Positions 1-7,705 are shown, numbered from the stretch's first letter. The stretch is DNA of 64,000 nt from Vreelandella subterranea (GCF_900111305.1 NZ_FOGS01000009.1:1-64000), one strand, 5' to 3'. The notes: a model not told the origin generated them from the letters alone. Program-made: numbers and translations.

Positions 1-2
1 TC

Positions 3-140
3 GGTAATATTGGCACGACGAAGAGGCTGAGCCGCTTCAGCCTACGGGGCAAGAAGAAGGTGCAAGGTCAGTGGAAGCTCTACTGTATGGTGCACAATAT
101 TGAGAAGTTAGCGAATTATGGTCACTTGGCCGCTTCATGA
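3..140 (+). pseudogene. IS1182-type transposase, C-terminal fragment cut by window edge
   Basis: Reading from base 3 to the TGA at 138-140 gives about 45 residues that end a DDE transposase of the IS1182 type. The recognisable part is the basic stretch followed by VQGQWKLYCMVHNIEKLAN, the usual C-terminus of these enzymes, which cut and paste their own element. The rest lies left of the window, so it cannot be judged whether the copy is intact. It marks an insertion sequence sitting directly beside the integron-like gene that follows. Family assignment rests on this C-terminal motif only. Confidence 0.75.
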
Positions 141-334
141 GGGGCTTTGAGCGGGTGATGTTGCTTTGTGAGCGCAAAATACAGTATTTAACGCGCTTTG
201 GCTGGGCGCTCAAGTGGCTGAATGCCAATATTAGTATGACTCAGCCAGGTGGCTGGTTGAGCCAAAAAATTAGGACGCCAGGCGATAGAAGTGCTCGAAA
301 TCGGGTTTTCTACAGCCTCGTTAGGGCATAAATT
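141..334 (+). mobile_element. Right end of the insertion sequence and junction with the cassette gene
   Basis: This stretch follows the transposase stop and has no convincing gene; a 64-codon open frame at 137-331 has no family resemblance and no ribosome site. Bases about 303-319 (TTTTCTACAGCCTC) resemble the terminal repeat end of many insertion sequences. They are followed at once by GTTAGGGC (320-327), which looks like an integron R' core site, and then by the ATG at 335. The exact end of the element is uncertain because the left end is outside the window. Confidence 0.45.
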
Positions 335-1363
335 ATGATCGAGCTACCACTATTTACTGATGTGGCGAAAATAGATGCTCAACATCCTATCTACAAGATG
401 ATCCGGGATGGTGACTATGAAGCTGAAAGAAAGGTTCTCCTAGACTGGTCTAGGGGCTTCGAAGATCGAGATGGTAAATTCTGCCATGAATTTCAAACCA
501 GTTTCGAACCCTGCTTATGGGAACTTTATATTCATGCGTTTCTTAAAGAGATAAAAGTCTCAGTCGACTTTAAATACGACGCTCCAGATTTTGTGGTAAA
601 TGCGGAGCAGCCGTTCTGTATTGAAGCTACGATTTCTGCTCCCGCTCATGGGCAAAAGCCACCTCATGGCTACTCTATGGACTCTATGCCGGACGACTTC
701 AATCGTTTCAATCAAGAAGCAACTATTCGGTTCTGTAATAGCTTTACCTCAAAGGTTAGGAAGCTGAGAGAGCGCTATTCAAAGCTTCCTCAAGCTCAAG
801 ATAAACCATTTATTATTGCAATCGCTTCATTTGATCGTCCATTTTCTCATATGTCAGCTATGAGGCCTGTCATTAGTGCGCTTTATGGGCTGTATCACGA
901 TGAAATGAAAACTATTGAAACTGGCTCACCTGAGATGATTAGTTACAACGTTGATGGTGTGGTAAAGAATGATAATGTAAATATTGATTTAGGGTATTTT
1001 TGTTCACCTAATTATTCGGACGTAAGCGCTGTTATTTTTAGTAGTCTTGCCACATGGGGAAAGGTTAGAGCCGTTGCTGAAAATCCAACAGCTATGACTA
1101 TGTATACGACCTATCACCCTAACCCTGGCTCACTTCATCCTACTATTAAGCATACTCAAAAATCAGAGTACTATGAGCATCTGTTAGATGGCCTGTGCAT
1201 ATTACACAATCCATTTGCTAATAATCCCCTAAAGCCTGGCACATTGAGTCACGAGAGGTTGGCTCAAGGCTTTGTGAGGGACGACGGTGAGTTGGATTTC
1301 GAAGCGCCCGATGATTTTTTACTTATGCGCTCGTTAATGTCCATAAAGCCAGCTAAAGAGTGA
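335..1363 (+). CDS. Orphan protein with PD-(D/E)XK-like motif in a putative integron cassette
   Basis: 342 residues, no signal peptide or membrane segment, and not a family I recognise. Near the N-terminus there is a pattern like the core of PD-(D/E)XK nucleases: Glu63 in LWELYIHAF, Asp85 in APDF, and Glu97 in CIEATIS. The usual final Lys is Thr99, so catalysis is doubtful. Its start is only 8 bases after a GTTAGGGC core-like site and its stop lies 13 bases before an attC-like element, the spacing of an integron gene cassette. Its base composition is clearly more AT-rich than the genes to the right, consistent with transfer. A role in defence or DNA processing is possible but is inference; the coding call itself is firm because the frame is long and codon use is consistent. 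Confidence 0.8.
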   Translation: MIELPLFTDVAKIDAQHPIYKMIRDGDYEAERKVLLDWSRGFEDRDGKFCHEFQTSFEPCLWELYIHAFLKEIKVSVDFKYDAPDFVVNAEQPFCIEATISAPAHGQKPPHGYSMDSMPDDFNRFNQEATIRFCNSFTSKVRKLRERYSKLPQAQDKPFIIAIASFDRPFSHMSAMRPVISALYGLYHDEMKTIETGSPEMISYNVDGVVKNDNVNIDLGYFCSPNYSDVSAVIFSSLATWGKVRAVAENPTAMTMYTTYHPNPGSLHPTIKHTQKSEYYEHLLDGLCILHNPFANNPLKPGTLSHERLAQGFVRDDGELDFEAPDDFLLMRSLMSIKPAKE

Positions 1364-1375
1364 AGTAGGCTGGAT

Positions 1376-1430
1376 GCCTAACAAACATGGAAAAAGTTTC
1401 CCTTGCGCTTCAACTTCGCCCGCGTTAGCA
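1376..1430 (+). repeat. attC-like integron recombination site
   Basis: A 55-base element begins with GCCTAAC (1376-1382, matches the R'' consensus RYYYAAC) and ends with GTTAGCA (1424-1430, near the R' consensus GTTRRRY, one mismatch). Inside it GGAAAAAGTT (1389-1398) can pair with AACTTCGCC (1412-1420) with one unpaired base, as expected of the L''/L' arms. If the upstream gene were excised as a circle, its own R' would be the GTTAGG at 320, which complements CCTAAC perfectly over six bases. Size and architecture fit a short attC; the pairing is imperfect and no integrase is in view. Confidence 0.45.
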
Positions 1431-1630
1431 GGGACTTACGATCCCTATGATTTCCGAAATGCCAGAACTGTCCTTACTTTGACCAGTTTCTTCTTCCGAG
1501 TGAACTTATAATTCTCGTCCACAACCACCAGTAGAGTTTTAAAGGCATCGTACCCGCAAGACCAATATCATTTTCAAAGCACTGCAGCTATTCTATTAAT
1601 CCAGTTTATACAAGGCAATCCACCAATACT
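1431..1630. other. Non-coding stretch between the attC-like site and the rho-like gene
   Basis: No gene is supported on the plus strand. On the minus strand an open stretch ending at 1445-1447 encodes about 40 residues with a run of basic residues (FTRKKKLVKVRTVLAF) but has a stop upstream and no start codon, so it may be the tail of a lost gene. It is relatively AT-rich. The promoter of the rho-like gene presumably lies here, but I cannot name convincing -35/-10 boxes. Confidence 0.4.
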
Positions 1631-2587
1631 ATGACCAGAAAAACACTAGGCTTGAAAACAAAAAGACAGGCAGACGCCAAGCCCGCCGACGAAGTGGAAG
1701 ACCAATTCCCAAATGATCCCGAAAAGCGTTTTTTAAATGGCGTCGCTATTCATCCTTCTCCGCGCATTGTTTTAGTGCCTGGTTCTCAAGAGCGTACCGT
1801 GCGGGCGATGGATTTGATTACGCCTATTGGTATGGGGCAGCGTGGGCTGATTGTGGCGCCGCCGGGCTCTGGCAAAACGACCATGCTAAAACATATCTGT
1901 CAGGCCGTGGCCGAGGCTCATCCTGACATAAAGCTGTATGCCTTGCTGATTGATGAGCGGCCTGAAGAAGTGACGGATTTTAAGCGCAGTGTGTCGGCAG
2001 AGGTACATGCCTCGTCGTCAGACGAGACCTACACTCACCATGTGCGTATGGCCGATAAGCTGCTTGAGACGGCGCGTAAGCAGGCAGGCGAGGGGCATGA
2101 TGTGATGATCGTGATCGATTCGCTGACCAGGCTCTCGCGGGTTCATAATTCTGAGCAGCGGGGCAATGGTCGCACCATGTCAGGTGGGCTGGATTCCCGC
2201 GCGATGGAAATACCGCGAAAACTGTTTGGCGCTGCGAGAAAGATCGAAAACGGCGGATCGCTCACCATTCTGGCCACCGTGCTGGTGGATACGGGAAGCC
2301 GTATGGATCAGGTGATTTTCGAGGAGTTCAAGGGCACGGGTAATATGGAGCTGGTGTTATCCCGCGACGTGGCAAATCAACGGATTTTCCCGGCGATCGA
2401 TATTGCCAAAAGCAGTACCCGGCGAGAAGAGCTTTTGATTGATGCAAAAGATATTGAAAAAGTAAGGGCATTGCGTAGAGCGTTGACAACCCTTAAACCA
2501 GTAGAAGGCGCTCAGAAGTTGCTTGCTTTATTGGAGAAGTATCCCACTAATGCCGAGCTGTTGGATGCGTTTTTGCCCGCCTCCTGA
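1631..2587 (+). CDS. Rho-like ATPase lacking the N-terminal RNA-binding domain
   Basis: 318 residues against about 419 for standard Rho. After a charged leader of about 35 residues it matches Rho from the linker onward: MGQRGLIVAPPGSGKTTML is the P-loop, ALLIDERPEEVT follows, VMIVIDSLTRLSR is Walker B, MSGGLDSRAM lies in the Q-loop region, and FPAIDIAKSSTRREELL is the R-loop region. What is absent is the N-terminal helix bundle and the cold-shock fold that bind single-stranded RNA at rut sites. Standard Rho is a hexameric RNA translocase that ends transcription; this form could still make a ring but not load by the normal route. It is complete, with intact motifs, so it looks maintained rather than decayed. 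It is followed by its own terminator. Whether it modifies termination, works with another loader, or joins the main Rho ring is unknown. Confidence 0.9.
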   Translation: MTRKTLGLKTKRQADAKPADEVEDQFPNDPEKRFLNGVAIHPSPRIVLVPGSQERTVRAMDLITPIGMGQRGLIVAPPGSGKTTMLKHICQAVAEAHPDIKLYALLIDERPEEVTDFKRSVSAEVHASSSDETYTHHVRMADKLLETARKQAGEGHDVMIVIDSLTRLSRVHNSEQRGNGRTMSGGLDSRAMEIPRKLFGAARKIENGGSLTILATVLVDTGSRMDQVIFEEFKGTGNMELVLSRDVANQRIFPAIDIAKSSTRREELLIDAKDIEKVRALRRALTTLKPVEGAQKLLALLEKYPTNAELLDAFLPAS

Positions 2588-2600
2588 AATGTCTATAATA

Positions 2601-2634
2601 AAAATCCCACCTGTTTTTAAGAGGTGGGATTTTT
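2601..2634. terminator. Bidirectional intrinsic terminator between convergent genes
   Basis: A perfect stem AATCCCACCT / AGGTGGGATT with loop GTTTTTAAG is flanked by A residues on the left and TTTTT on the right. It can serve both the rho-like gene (plus) and the helicase gene (minus). Confidence 0.85.
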
Positions 2635-2642
2635 GGTAAGTA

Positions 2643-3839
2643 TTAACGAGTGCTTTTTTTACTATGGTTTATGTTTGACGCGGGCACTGCTTTTTTAACC
2701 GGAAAGCCTGCAATTTCTTTGCGCTCAATCGTATTTTTCAATCGCCTTTCAATAGCACAAAGATTTTTAAAGTCACTGATGTCTACAAGGGAGATGGCTT
2801 CACCTGAGGCACCCGCACGGCCGGTTCGGCCAATGCGGTGGATGTACTCTTCGGGCTGGAAAGGTAAATCGTAATTCACCACACGGCTCAGTTCACCAAT
2901 ATCCAACCCTCGGGCGGCGACCCCCGTGGCCACCAGGTACTTGAGTTCGCCCGTTTTGAACTGAGTTAACACCTGTTCGCGCATGGCCTGGCTTCTGCCG
3001 CCATGAATGGAATCCGCTGCGATGCCGCGTTTTTCCAGTTGGGCAACCAGCTTGGCCGCACTGTGTTTTTTCTCGACAAAAATAAGCGCCTGATCCCACG
3101 CTTGCTCGTTGATCAAATGGCTTAATAAGGCGGACTTGGTGTCTTTGTCTACCGTGATTAGCCACTGTTTGATCGTGGCGGCGGCGCGGACGTTGGGCGT
3201 AATGGCGATGTCAGCCGCCAGGTTGGTCATCTTGCTGTCTGAAAAAGCGTGGGCGATGGCGCGAACGTCATTGGTCATGGTGGCCGTGAACAACAGGTTT
3301 TGACGGTTTTCAGGCAGGCGCACGATGATTTTGTGGATATCATCGACAAAACCCATATCGACCATTCTGTCCGCTTCGTCCAACACCATCACTTGTAGCT
3401 CATCAAAGTGCAGCGCTCGCTGATGCGCCAAATCGAGCAGTCTGCCCGGTGTAGCGACCAGAATATCCACGCCTTCTATTAAACGCTCCTTTTGCGGCGC
3501 GGTATCCACGCCGCCATACGCGGCCATCGAGGTTAAGGTCGTGTGCTTAGCGTATTGAGCCACACTGGCTTCGACCTGAACCGCTAACTCACGGGTCGGC
3601 ACGAGAATCAGCGCACGTATGCGTTTGCCGCGCAAGGTTTCCGCGTTACTGAACTGTTCCAGCAGAGGCAGCACAAAGGCAGCGGTTTTGCCTGTTCCTG
3701 TTTGTGCGGTGGCGATTAAGTCGTTACCCGAAAGAATGACAGGAATGGCTTGTTCCTGGATGGGCGTTGGCGTTTTGTAACCCAGCTCGGTAATCGCTTG
3801 AACAAGAGGACTGGATAATCCTAGTTTTGCAAATGGCAT
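2643..3839 (-). CDS. DEAD-box ATP-dependent RNA helicase, RhlE type
   Basis: 398 residues from the ATG at 3839 (MPFAKLGLSSPLVQAI), which matches the usual N-terminus of RhlE-like helicases; the frame is open to 3932 but that extension has no family support. Motifs in order: Q motif (TPTPIQEQAI), motif I (ATAQTGTGKTAA), Ia (PTRELAVQ), II (VLDEADRMVDMGF), III (FTATM), V (VATGVAARGLDI) and VI (HRIGRTGRAG). It unwinds short RNA duplexes in ribosome assembly, mRNA decay or cold adaptation. The C-terminal tail is short and ends in basic residues (SKKSTR). It is monocistronic between a shared terminator and its own 5' region. Confidence 0.93.
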   Translation of the reverse strand: MPFAKLGLSSPLVQAITELGYKTPTPIQEQAIPVILSGNDLIATAQTGTGKTAAFVLPLLEQFSNAETLRGKRIRALILVPTRELAVQVEASVAQYAKHTTLTSMAAYGGVDTAPQKERLIEGVDILVATPGRLLDLAHQRALHFDELQVMVLDEADRMVDMGFVDDIHKIIVRLPENRQNLLFTATMTNDVRAIAHAFSDSKMTNLAADIAITPNVRAAATIKQWLITVDKDTKSALLSHLINEQAWDQALIFVEKKHSAAKLVAQLEKRGIAADSIHGGRSQAMREQVLTQFKTGELKYLVATGVAARGLDIGELSRVVNYDLPFQPEEYIHRIGRTGRAGASGEAISLVDISDFKNLCAIERRLKNTIERKEIAGFPVKKAVPASNINHSKKSTR

Positions 3840-3890
3840 AAGGCGCTCTGACAGAAAGTCGTGAGGGGTGTCGAAAATAAAAAGTGGTGC

Positions 3891-3896
3891 AGTATA
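3891..3896 (-). promoter_or_regulatory. Probable -10 box of the helicase gene
   Basis: On the minus strand a TATACT hexamer lies about 50 bases before the helicase ATG. No good -35 hexamer is seen at 16-18 bases, so the call is weak. Confidence 0.3.
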
Positions 3897-4045
3897 GCGC
3901 GAGAGCCGCCGTTCGTTTCTTGAATTATCCAATCAGCGTCGTAGTGTTGCTATCTCACCCCTTGATTGTGGCGTTAGAGGCTCATCTTTGGCTTTACGAT
4001 TCTGACATTAATCAGCACAAGGCCGACTTATGCACGTTGAGCGGT

Positions 4046-4198
4046 CTATCGATCCACCCGAGCCCGTTGCTCAGCCTGATCCAGAAGCACCGCACCGCTA
4101 CCTGATTCGGCCAGTATGTCGTCTGGGTTATAGAGCGGGCAACGGGTCATGCTCAGGCAGCCACAGCTGATGCAGCCCGTCAGGTTATCGCGCAGTTG
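4046..4198 (-). pseudogene. soxR C-terminal remnant
   Basis: Fifty codons end at a TAG (4046-4048) and read [20 protein letters not shown], then [16 protein letters not shown]. This is the C-terminal iron-sulfur region of the MerR-family redox sensor SoxR, with the full CxxCxCxxxxxC motif that holds the [2Fe-2S] cluster. A TAA stop (4199-4201) sits directly before the first codon and no helix-turn-helix or dimerisation helix is found upstream, so about two thirds of the gene is gone. No promoter or start is visible. It is a decayed remnant, evidence that a soxR gene was lost or rearranged here. Confidence 0.85.
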
Positions 4199-4304
4199 TT
4201 AATACTATATCGTACGGGAAGCGTTCCAGAATAAGTTGGTTCTGGACTGCACAATGCTTTAGCAAACACGGAATACAGACGCTGACGCCGATAGGAGCTC
4301 AACG

Positions 4305-5048
4305 ATGAAGGTGTGTGCTGCTCAGCTTCGACCCATCGCGGGTGATTTTGCGAGTAACCGCGCGAAGCATCTTGAACTCATCGAGCTTGCCGTTGCGCAG
4401 CGAGCAGATGTCGTATTCTTCCCTGAGCTTTCGCTAACGGGTTTTGAGCCGCGCCTTGCTGATTCACTGGCTGTCGATATAAACGATCACCGGCTTGATG
4501 TGTTCCAGGCATGGAGCGATCAACACAATCTACTTATCGGTGTTGGTATGCCGATCATCGTTGAAGAGGGCGTGCAGATTGGCATGGTGTGGTTCACGCC
4601 GGGTAAGGCACGTTGCTTTTATTCTAAACAACAGTTGCACCCCGATGAGTACCCCTATTTTGTGCCAGGCTCTGAACAACGTGTATTGAAGAGGGACGGC
4701 TGCAAACTGGCTCCGGCTATCTGTTACGAGTCGCTTCAAATGAGCCATGCAGATGAGGTGGCTGCCTTGTCCGCCGAGTTGTACTTGGCCAGCGTTGCCA
4801 AACCCGCAGGTGGTCTGGACAAGGCCATGGCGCATTATCCCGCCGTCGCGCGCCATCATCATATGAGTGTGATCATGGCAAATTGTGTCGGGCCGAGCGA
4901 TGATTTTATCAGCGTAGGCCAGTCGGCCGCTTTGAACGTGCATGGAGAACTGCTTGCGCAGATGGATGCCGAGTCGGAAGGGCTGGTAGTGCTGGACACC
5001 GTTAGCGGGCGTGCTAGTGTTAAGCAACTTGCTAATATGATGCTTTAG
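4305..5048 (+). CDS. Carbon-nitrogen hydrolase of the nitrilase superfamily
   Basis: 247 residues with the family's catalytic triad: Glu41 in FFPELSLTGFEP, Lys108 in YSKQQLHPDE and Cys140 in PAICYESLQ. These enzymes hydrolyse or transfer amide or nitrile groups through a Cys thioester in the cytoplasm. Length and the LHPDEYPYF segment suggest a stand-alone predicted amidohydrolase rather than a true nitrilase; the substrate cannot be told. The ATG has a GGAGCTC-like ribosome site a few bases upstream. It appears to be transcribed alone, next to the soxR remnant. Confidence 0.85.
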   Translation: MKVCAAQLRPIAGDFASNRAKHLELIELAVAQRADVVFFPELSLTGFEPRLADSLAVDINDHRLDVFQAWSDQHNLLIGVGMPIIVEEGVQIGMVWFTPGKARCFYSKQQLHPDEYPYFVPGSEQRVLKRDGCKLAPAICYESLQMSHADEVAALSAELYLASVAKPAGGLDKAMAHYPAVARHHHMSVIMANCVGPSDDFISVGQSAALNVHGELLAQMDAESEGLVVLDTVSGRASVKQLANMML

Positions 5049-5090
5049 CGGCCAGAAAGTGACGCCTCAGACGCTTATTAACGATTTGAT

Positions 5091-5732
5091 ATGGAGGTTG
5101 ATTTGCGGACACCGCAATCCGTAAAAAAACTTGAGGAGCTTGGCCGGGTGCGTTTGTCAGACTCCTTTTTCATGAGAGATTTTCTGTATTCGGAGATTTC
5201 TCAAATCGAGGGCATCCCTAATATCCCGGAATATCCTGATGTTGCCATAGAAGCTGGTAGAGGTTTGTGTCAGCACGTTCTGGAACCGATCCAGAAGGCG
5301 TTGGGGCGCGTTTCAATCAGGTCGGGGTATCGGTCACCCGCCGTAAACGAAAAAGGGGCCGAAAACAAAAATCAGTATAACTGCTCTAGCAACGCTTCAA
5401 ACTATGCTCACCATATTTGGGATTATCGAGACAAGGACGGCAACATTGGGGCAACGGCTTGTATAGTCGTTAACTCGTTTGTTGACTATTACGAAAAAAC
5501 GGGAGATTGGCAGGCGTTGGCGTGGTGGATTCACGACAATATTCCTGGATATTCCTCACTATATTTCTTTCCGAAGTTAGCAGCGGTGAACGTTCGTTGG
5601 AGCCCGCAACCTGAGAAATGTATATCGAGTTACATTCCGCCAAAAGGAATGTTAACAAAGCCCGGAGAGCAAAATCATAGCGATGATCATGCCTACCTAT
5701 ACAGTCATTTTTTGAACAATCTCAAAATATAA
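5091..5732 (+). CDS. Peptidase M15-like protein of unknown activity
   Basis: 213 residues, no signal peptide. The middle resembles the D-Ala-D-Ala carboxypeptidase (M15) fold: a helix with the SDSFFMRDFLYSE segment, then GRVSIRSGYRSPAVNEKGA, which matches the start of the M15 core. Where the zinc-binding SxHxxGxAxD motif should be, the protein has NYAHHIWDYRDKDGNIGATA, so the ligands are altered or rearranged. Later AAVNVRWSP would correspond to the last strand. Either it is a divergent enzyme or a non-catalytic relative; no cell-wall function can be claimed without export. It is more AT-rich than its neighbours and stands alone. Confidence 0.65.
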   Translation: MEVDLRTPQSVKKLEELGRVRLSDSFFMRDFLYSEISQIEGIPNIPEYPDVAIEAGRGLCQHVLEPIQKALGRVSIRSGYRSPAVNEKGAENKNQYNCSSNASNYAHHIWDYRDKDGNIGATACIVVNSFVDYYEKTGDWQALAWWIHDNIPGYSSLYFFPKLAAVNVRWSPQPEKCISSYIPPKGMLTKPGEQNHSDDHAYLYSHFLNNLKI

Positions 5733-5839
5733 TCGCTGCAATTTCTGTGGCAGCTTTTCCGTTACGGCTTCACTTCTTTCAGCAGCCGGGCGGGCTGCTG
5801 GCGTCATGAAAAACACCACCAGTGCGGGGTATCGCGACC

Positions 5840-6718
5840 ATGTTTGACGATTTTGAGAAGCGCCGTATTCAAACCGATGACGCCGAGATATTTGTATGTC
5901 GCGGCGGATCTGGTCCACCGCTTTTGCTGTTGCACGGCTACCCTCAAAATCACGTGATGTGGCATGCGGTGGCAACGCAGCTACGCCACCATTTTACGCT
6001 CGTGATACCCGACCTGCGGGGCTACGGAGAGAGCAAGGGGCCGGAACCCGATCCAGAGCACCAAGGGTATTCCAAGCGCGCCATGGCCCAAGACATGGTG
6101 GAGGTCATGTCGGCGCTTGGGTATGAGCAATTTCTGCTCGCGGGCCATGATCGCGGCGCACGCGTGGGCTATCGGCTCGTGCTTGATCATCCCGAGCGGG
6201 TCCTGCGTTTTGCCGCACTCGATATCGTCCCAACCCTTGCGGTGTGGGAACGGATGAACAAAGATGTCGCCATGCGCACCTACCACTGGCCCTTTCTTGC
6301 CCAGCCGGCTCCCTTGCCCGAGCGGTTGATCGGTCACGATCCCGAATTTTATTTGCGTCACCTACTGGCGCAGTGGGCAGGGCGAGTGGAGGCTATCACT
6401 GCTCCTGCACTAGCCGAGTATATTCGCCACTTTAATAAGCCCTCTGTCATTGAGGCAACGTGCGAGGATTATCGCGCAGGGGCTACGGTTGACCTGGAAC
6501 ATGACCGGGCGGATCGCAATTCTGGTCGTCGGATTCAATGCCCGATGCTGGTTGTCTGGGGCAGGGGCTTCCTCGCCGGGCAAGCTGAGTCGCCGCTTAG
6601 CGTCTGGCGTGATTGGGCTGATGATGTACAGGAAGTCGCTCTAGACTGCGGGCATTTCGTGGCCGAAGAAGAACCGGACGCATGCGCCGCCGCCCTTCGC
6701 AACTTTTTTGGTGAATAG
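5840..6718 (+). CDS. Alpha/beta hydrolase, haloacetate dehalogenase type
   Basis: 292 residues from the ATG at 5840; a GTG at 5822 would add six residues without family support. The core is HGYPQNHVMW (oxyanion region), the nucleophile elbow GHDRGARVG with Asp104, and the Arg105/Arg108 pair that binds carboxylate in fluoroacetate dehalogenases. The C-terminal DCGHFVAEEEP carries the catalytic His. This Asp-Arg-Arg arrangement is typical of enzymes that split carbon-halogen bonds of haloacetates, but the same fold includes epoxide hydrolases, so the substrate is inferred. Cytoplasmic, single gene. A GC-rich hairpin (AGCAGCC/GGCTGCT, near 5780-5799) lies upstream and may end the previous transcript. 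Confidence 0.85.
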   Translation: MFDDFEKRRIQTDDAEIFVCRGGSGPPLLLLHGYPQNHVMWHAVATQLRHHFTLVIPDLRGYGESKGPEPDPEHQGYSKRAMAQDMVEVMSALGYEQFLLAGHDRGARVGYRLVLDHPERVLRFAALDIVPTLAVWERMNKDVAMRTYHWPFLAQPAPLPERLIGHDPEFYLRHLLAQWAGRVEAITAPALAEYIRHFNKPSVIEATCEDYRAGATVDLEHDRADRNSGRRIQCPMLVVWGRGFLAGQAESPLSVWRDWADDVQEVALDCGHFVAEEEPDACAAALRNFFGE

Positions 6719-6766
6719 GCGGATCTGAATTTCTATGAATCCAGGTAATAGAAAAGGTAATAAACT

Positions 6767-7210
6767 GTGATCAACACCAAGATATACAAGGCGGTTTACG
6801 AGTTGGCTGAAAAGCTGATGAAGGCTGCCGCCAAGGATGACAGAGAAACATTTGATGCGCTGTATGCCGAGTTGCGGGCAATCTGCATCGATAACGAGAA
6901 CACCGATAAAGACCACCCGGAACAATGGGAAACCCTTGCGGACTTTACCGAAGAGCTGGAAGACGCGCTGGCGGGCTACGAAAAGGCCCTGGAAAAGGCC
7001 AACGCCATTGATTCCAACGACCATCAGGCTTCCATTGGTTTTTCCATGGCGATGTTGCAAGCTGAGGCAGGCAAGACCGACGCGGCTATCGCCAGTTTGC
7101 GACAGGCCAAAACCAGCGCGCAGGGCATTGAAGATGACGAGCTGAAAGCCGACATCGATGAACTTCTTGAAAAACTAACTACCGGCCAGGAACCCCATTT
7201 TGACCAATAA
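6767..7210 (+). CDS. Small helical-repeat (TPR-like) protein
   Basis: 147 residues starting at GTG, with an AAAAGG ribosome site about 10 bases upstream. It is almost all helix and strongly acidic. The central part has TPR character: alternating helices around LEDALAGYEKALEKANAID and DAAIASLRQAKTSA. No catalytic motif is seen. It overlaps the next gene (yehS-like) by 11 bases, so the two are translationally coupled and likely work together. I do not know a function; a small adaptor or regulatory scaffold fits what is visible. Confidence 0.75.
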   Translation: MINTKIYKAVYELAEKLMKAAAKDDRETFDALYAELRAICIDNENTDKDHPEQWETLADFTEELEDALAGYEKALEKANAIDSNDHQASIGFSMAMLQAEAGKTDAAIASLRQAKTSAQGIEDDELKADIDELLEKLTTGQEPHFDQ

Positions 7211-7685
7211 CGATATTTTTCGCCGCATCCGCTACACCTTCGATTTAAAAGACAGCACCATCGTGGATATTTTCGCCCTGGCAGAGGTCAGCGTGACCCG
7301 CGAGCAGGTCGCCGCCTGGCTGAAAAAGGATGAAGATGATGCCTTTGTCACGATGAAGAACAAGGAGCTGGCGGCGTTCTTGAACGGGTTTATCAGTTTC
7401 AAGCGTGGCAAGCGCGAGGGACCCCAGCCCGAGCCGGAAGCGCAACTGAACAATAATATGGTGTTCCAGAAACTGCGCATTGCGCTGAACATGAAAGCGG
7501 ATGATGTGCTGGAAGTTTTTGAGTTGGTCGGTCTGCCGTTGAGCCATCATGAACTCAGCGCCTTTTTCCGCAAGCCAAGCCACAAGAATTACCGTGAGTG
7601 CAAGGATCAGATGCTGCGCAATTTCCTGCTCGGCATTCAGCGCCAGTTGCGGCCCAGTTCTGAAGACGCTAGTCCCGAAGTCTGA
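7200..7685 (+). CDS. yehS: YehS-like DUF1456 protein, TTG start inside the upstream gene
   Basis: 161 residues with two DUF1456 repeats: the first from MTNNDIFRRIRYTFDLKDS and the second from NNNMVFQKLRIALNMKADD. This is the two-copy layout of E. coli YehS, whose role is unknown. The start is a TTG at 7200, chosen because the translation from there matches the family's MTNNDI beginning and an AGGAA site lies about 8 bases upstream; no ATG is available. It overlaps the stop of the preceding gene by 11 bases, implying coupled translation. A long hairpin follows the stop. Confidence 0.88.
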   Translation: MTNNDIFRRIRYTFDLKDSTIVDIFALAEVSVTREQVAAWLKKDEDDAFVTMKNKELAAFLNGFISFKRGKREGPQPEPEAQLNNNMVFQKLRIALNMKADDVLEVFELVGLPLSHHELSAFFRKPSHKNYRECKDQMLRNFLLGIQRQLRPSSEDASPEV

Positions 7686-7705
7686 AAGAAGCCCTTCACG
7701 CCAGC

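Noticed and set aside
137..331. 64-codon plus-strand frame after the transposase stop
   Set aside because: Lies in the insertion-sequence end, with no family match or ribosome site.
3884..4105. 73-codon plus-strand frame
   Set aside because: No resemblance to known proteins; the soxR remnant is read from the other strand over part of it.
5780..5799. GC hairpin before the dehalogenase-type gene as a terminator
   Set aside because: Stem present but no T run; kept only as a note.
7200..7210. Frameshift joining the TPR-like gene and yehS
   Set aside because: The 11-base overlap is explained by a TTG start with its own ribosome site, and the downstream protein begins exactly like its family.
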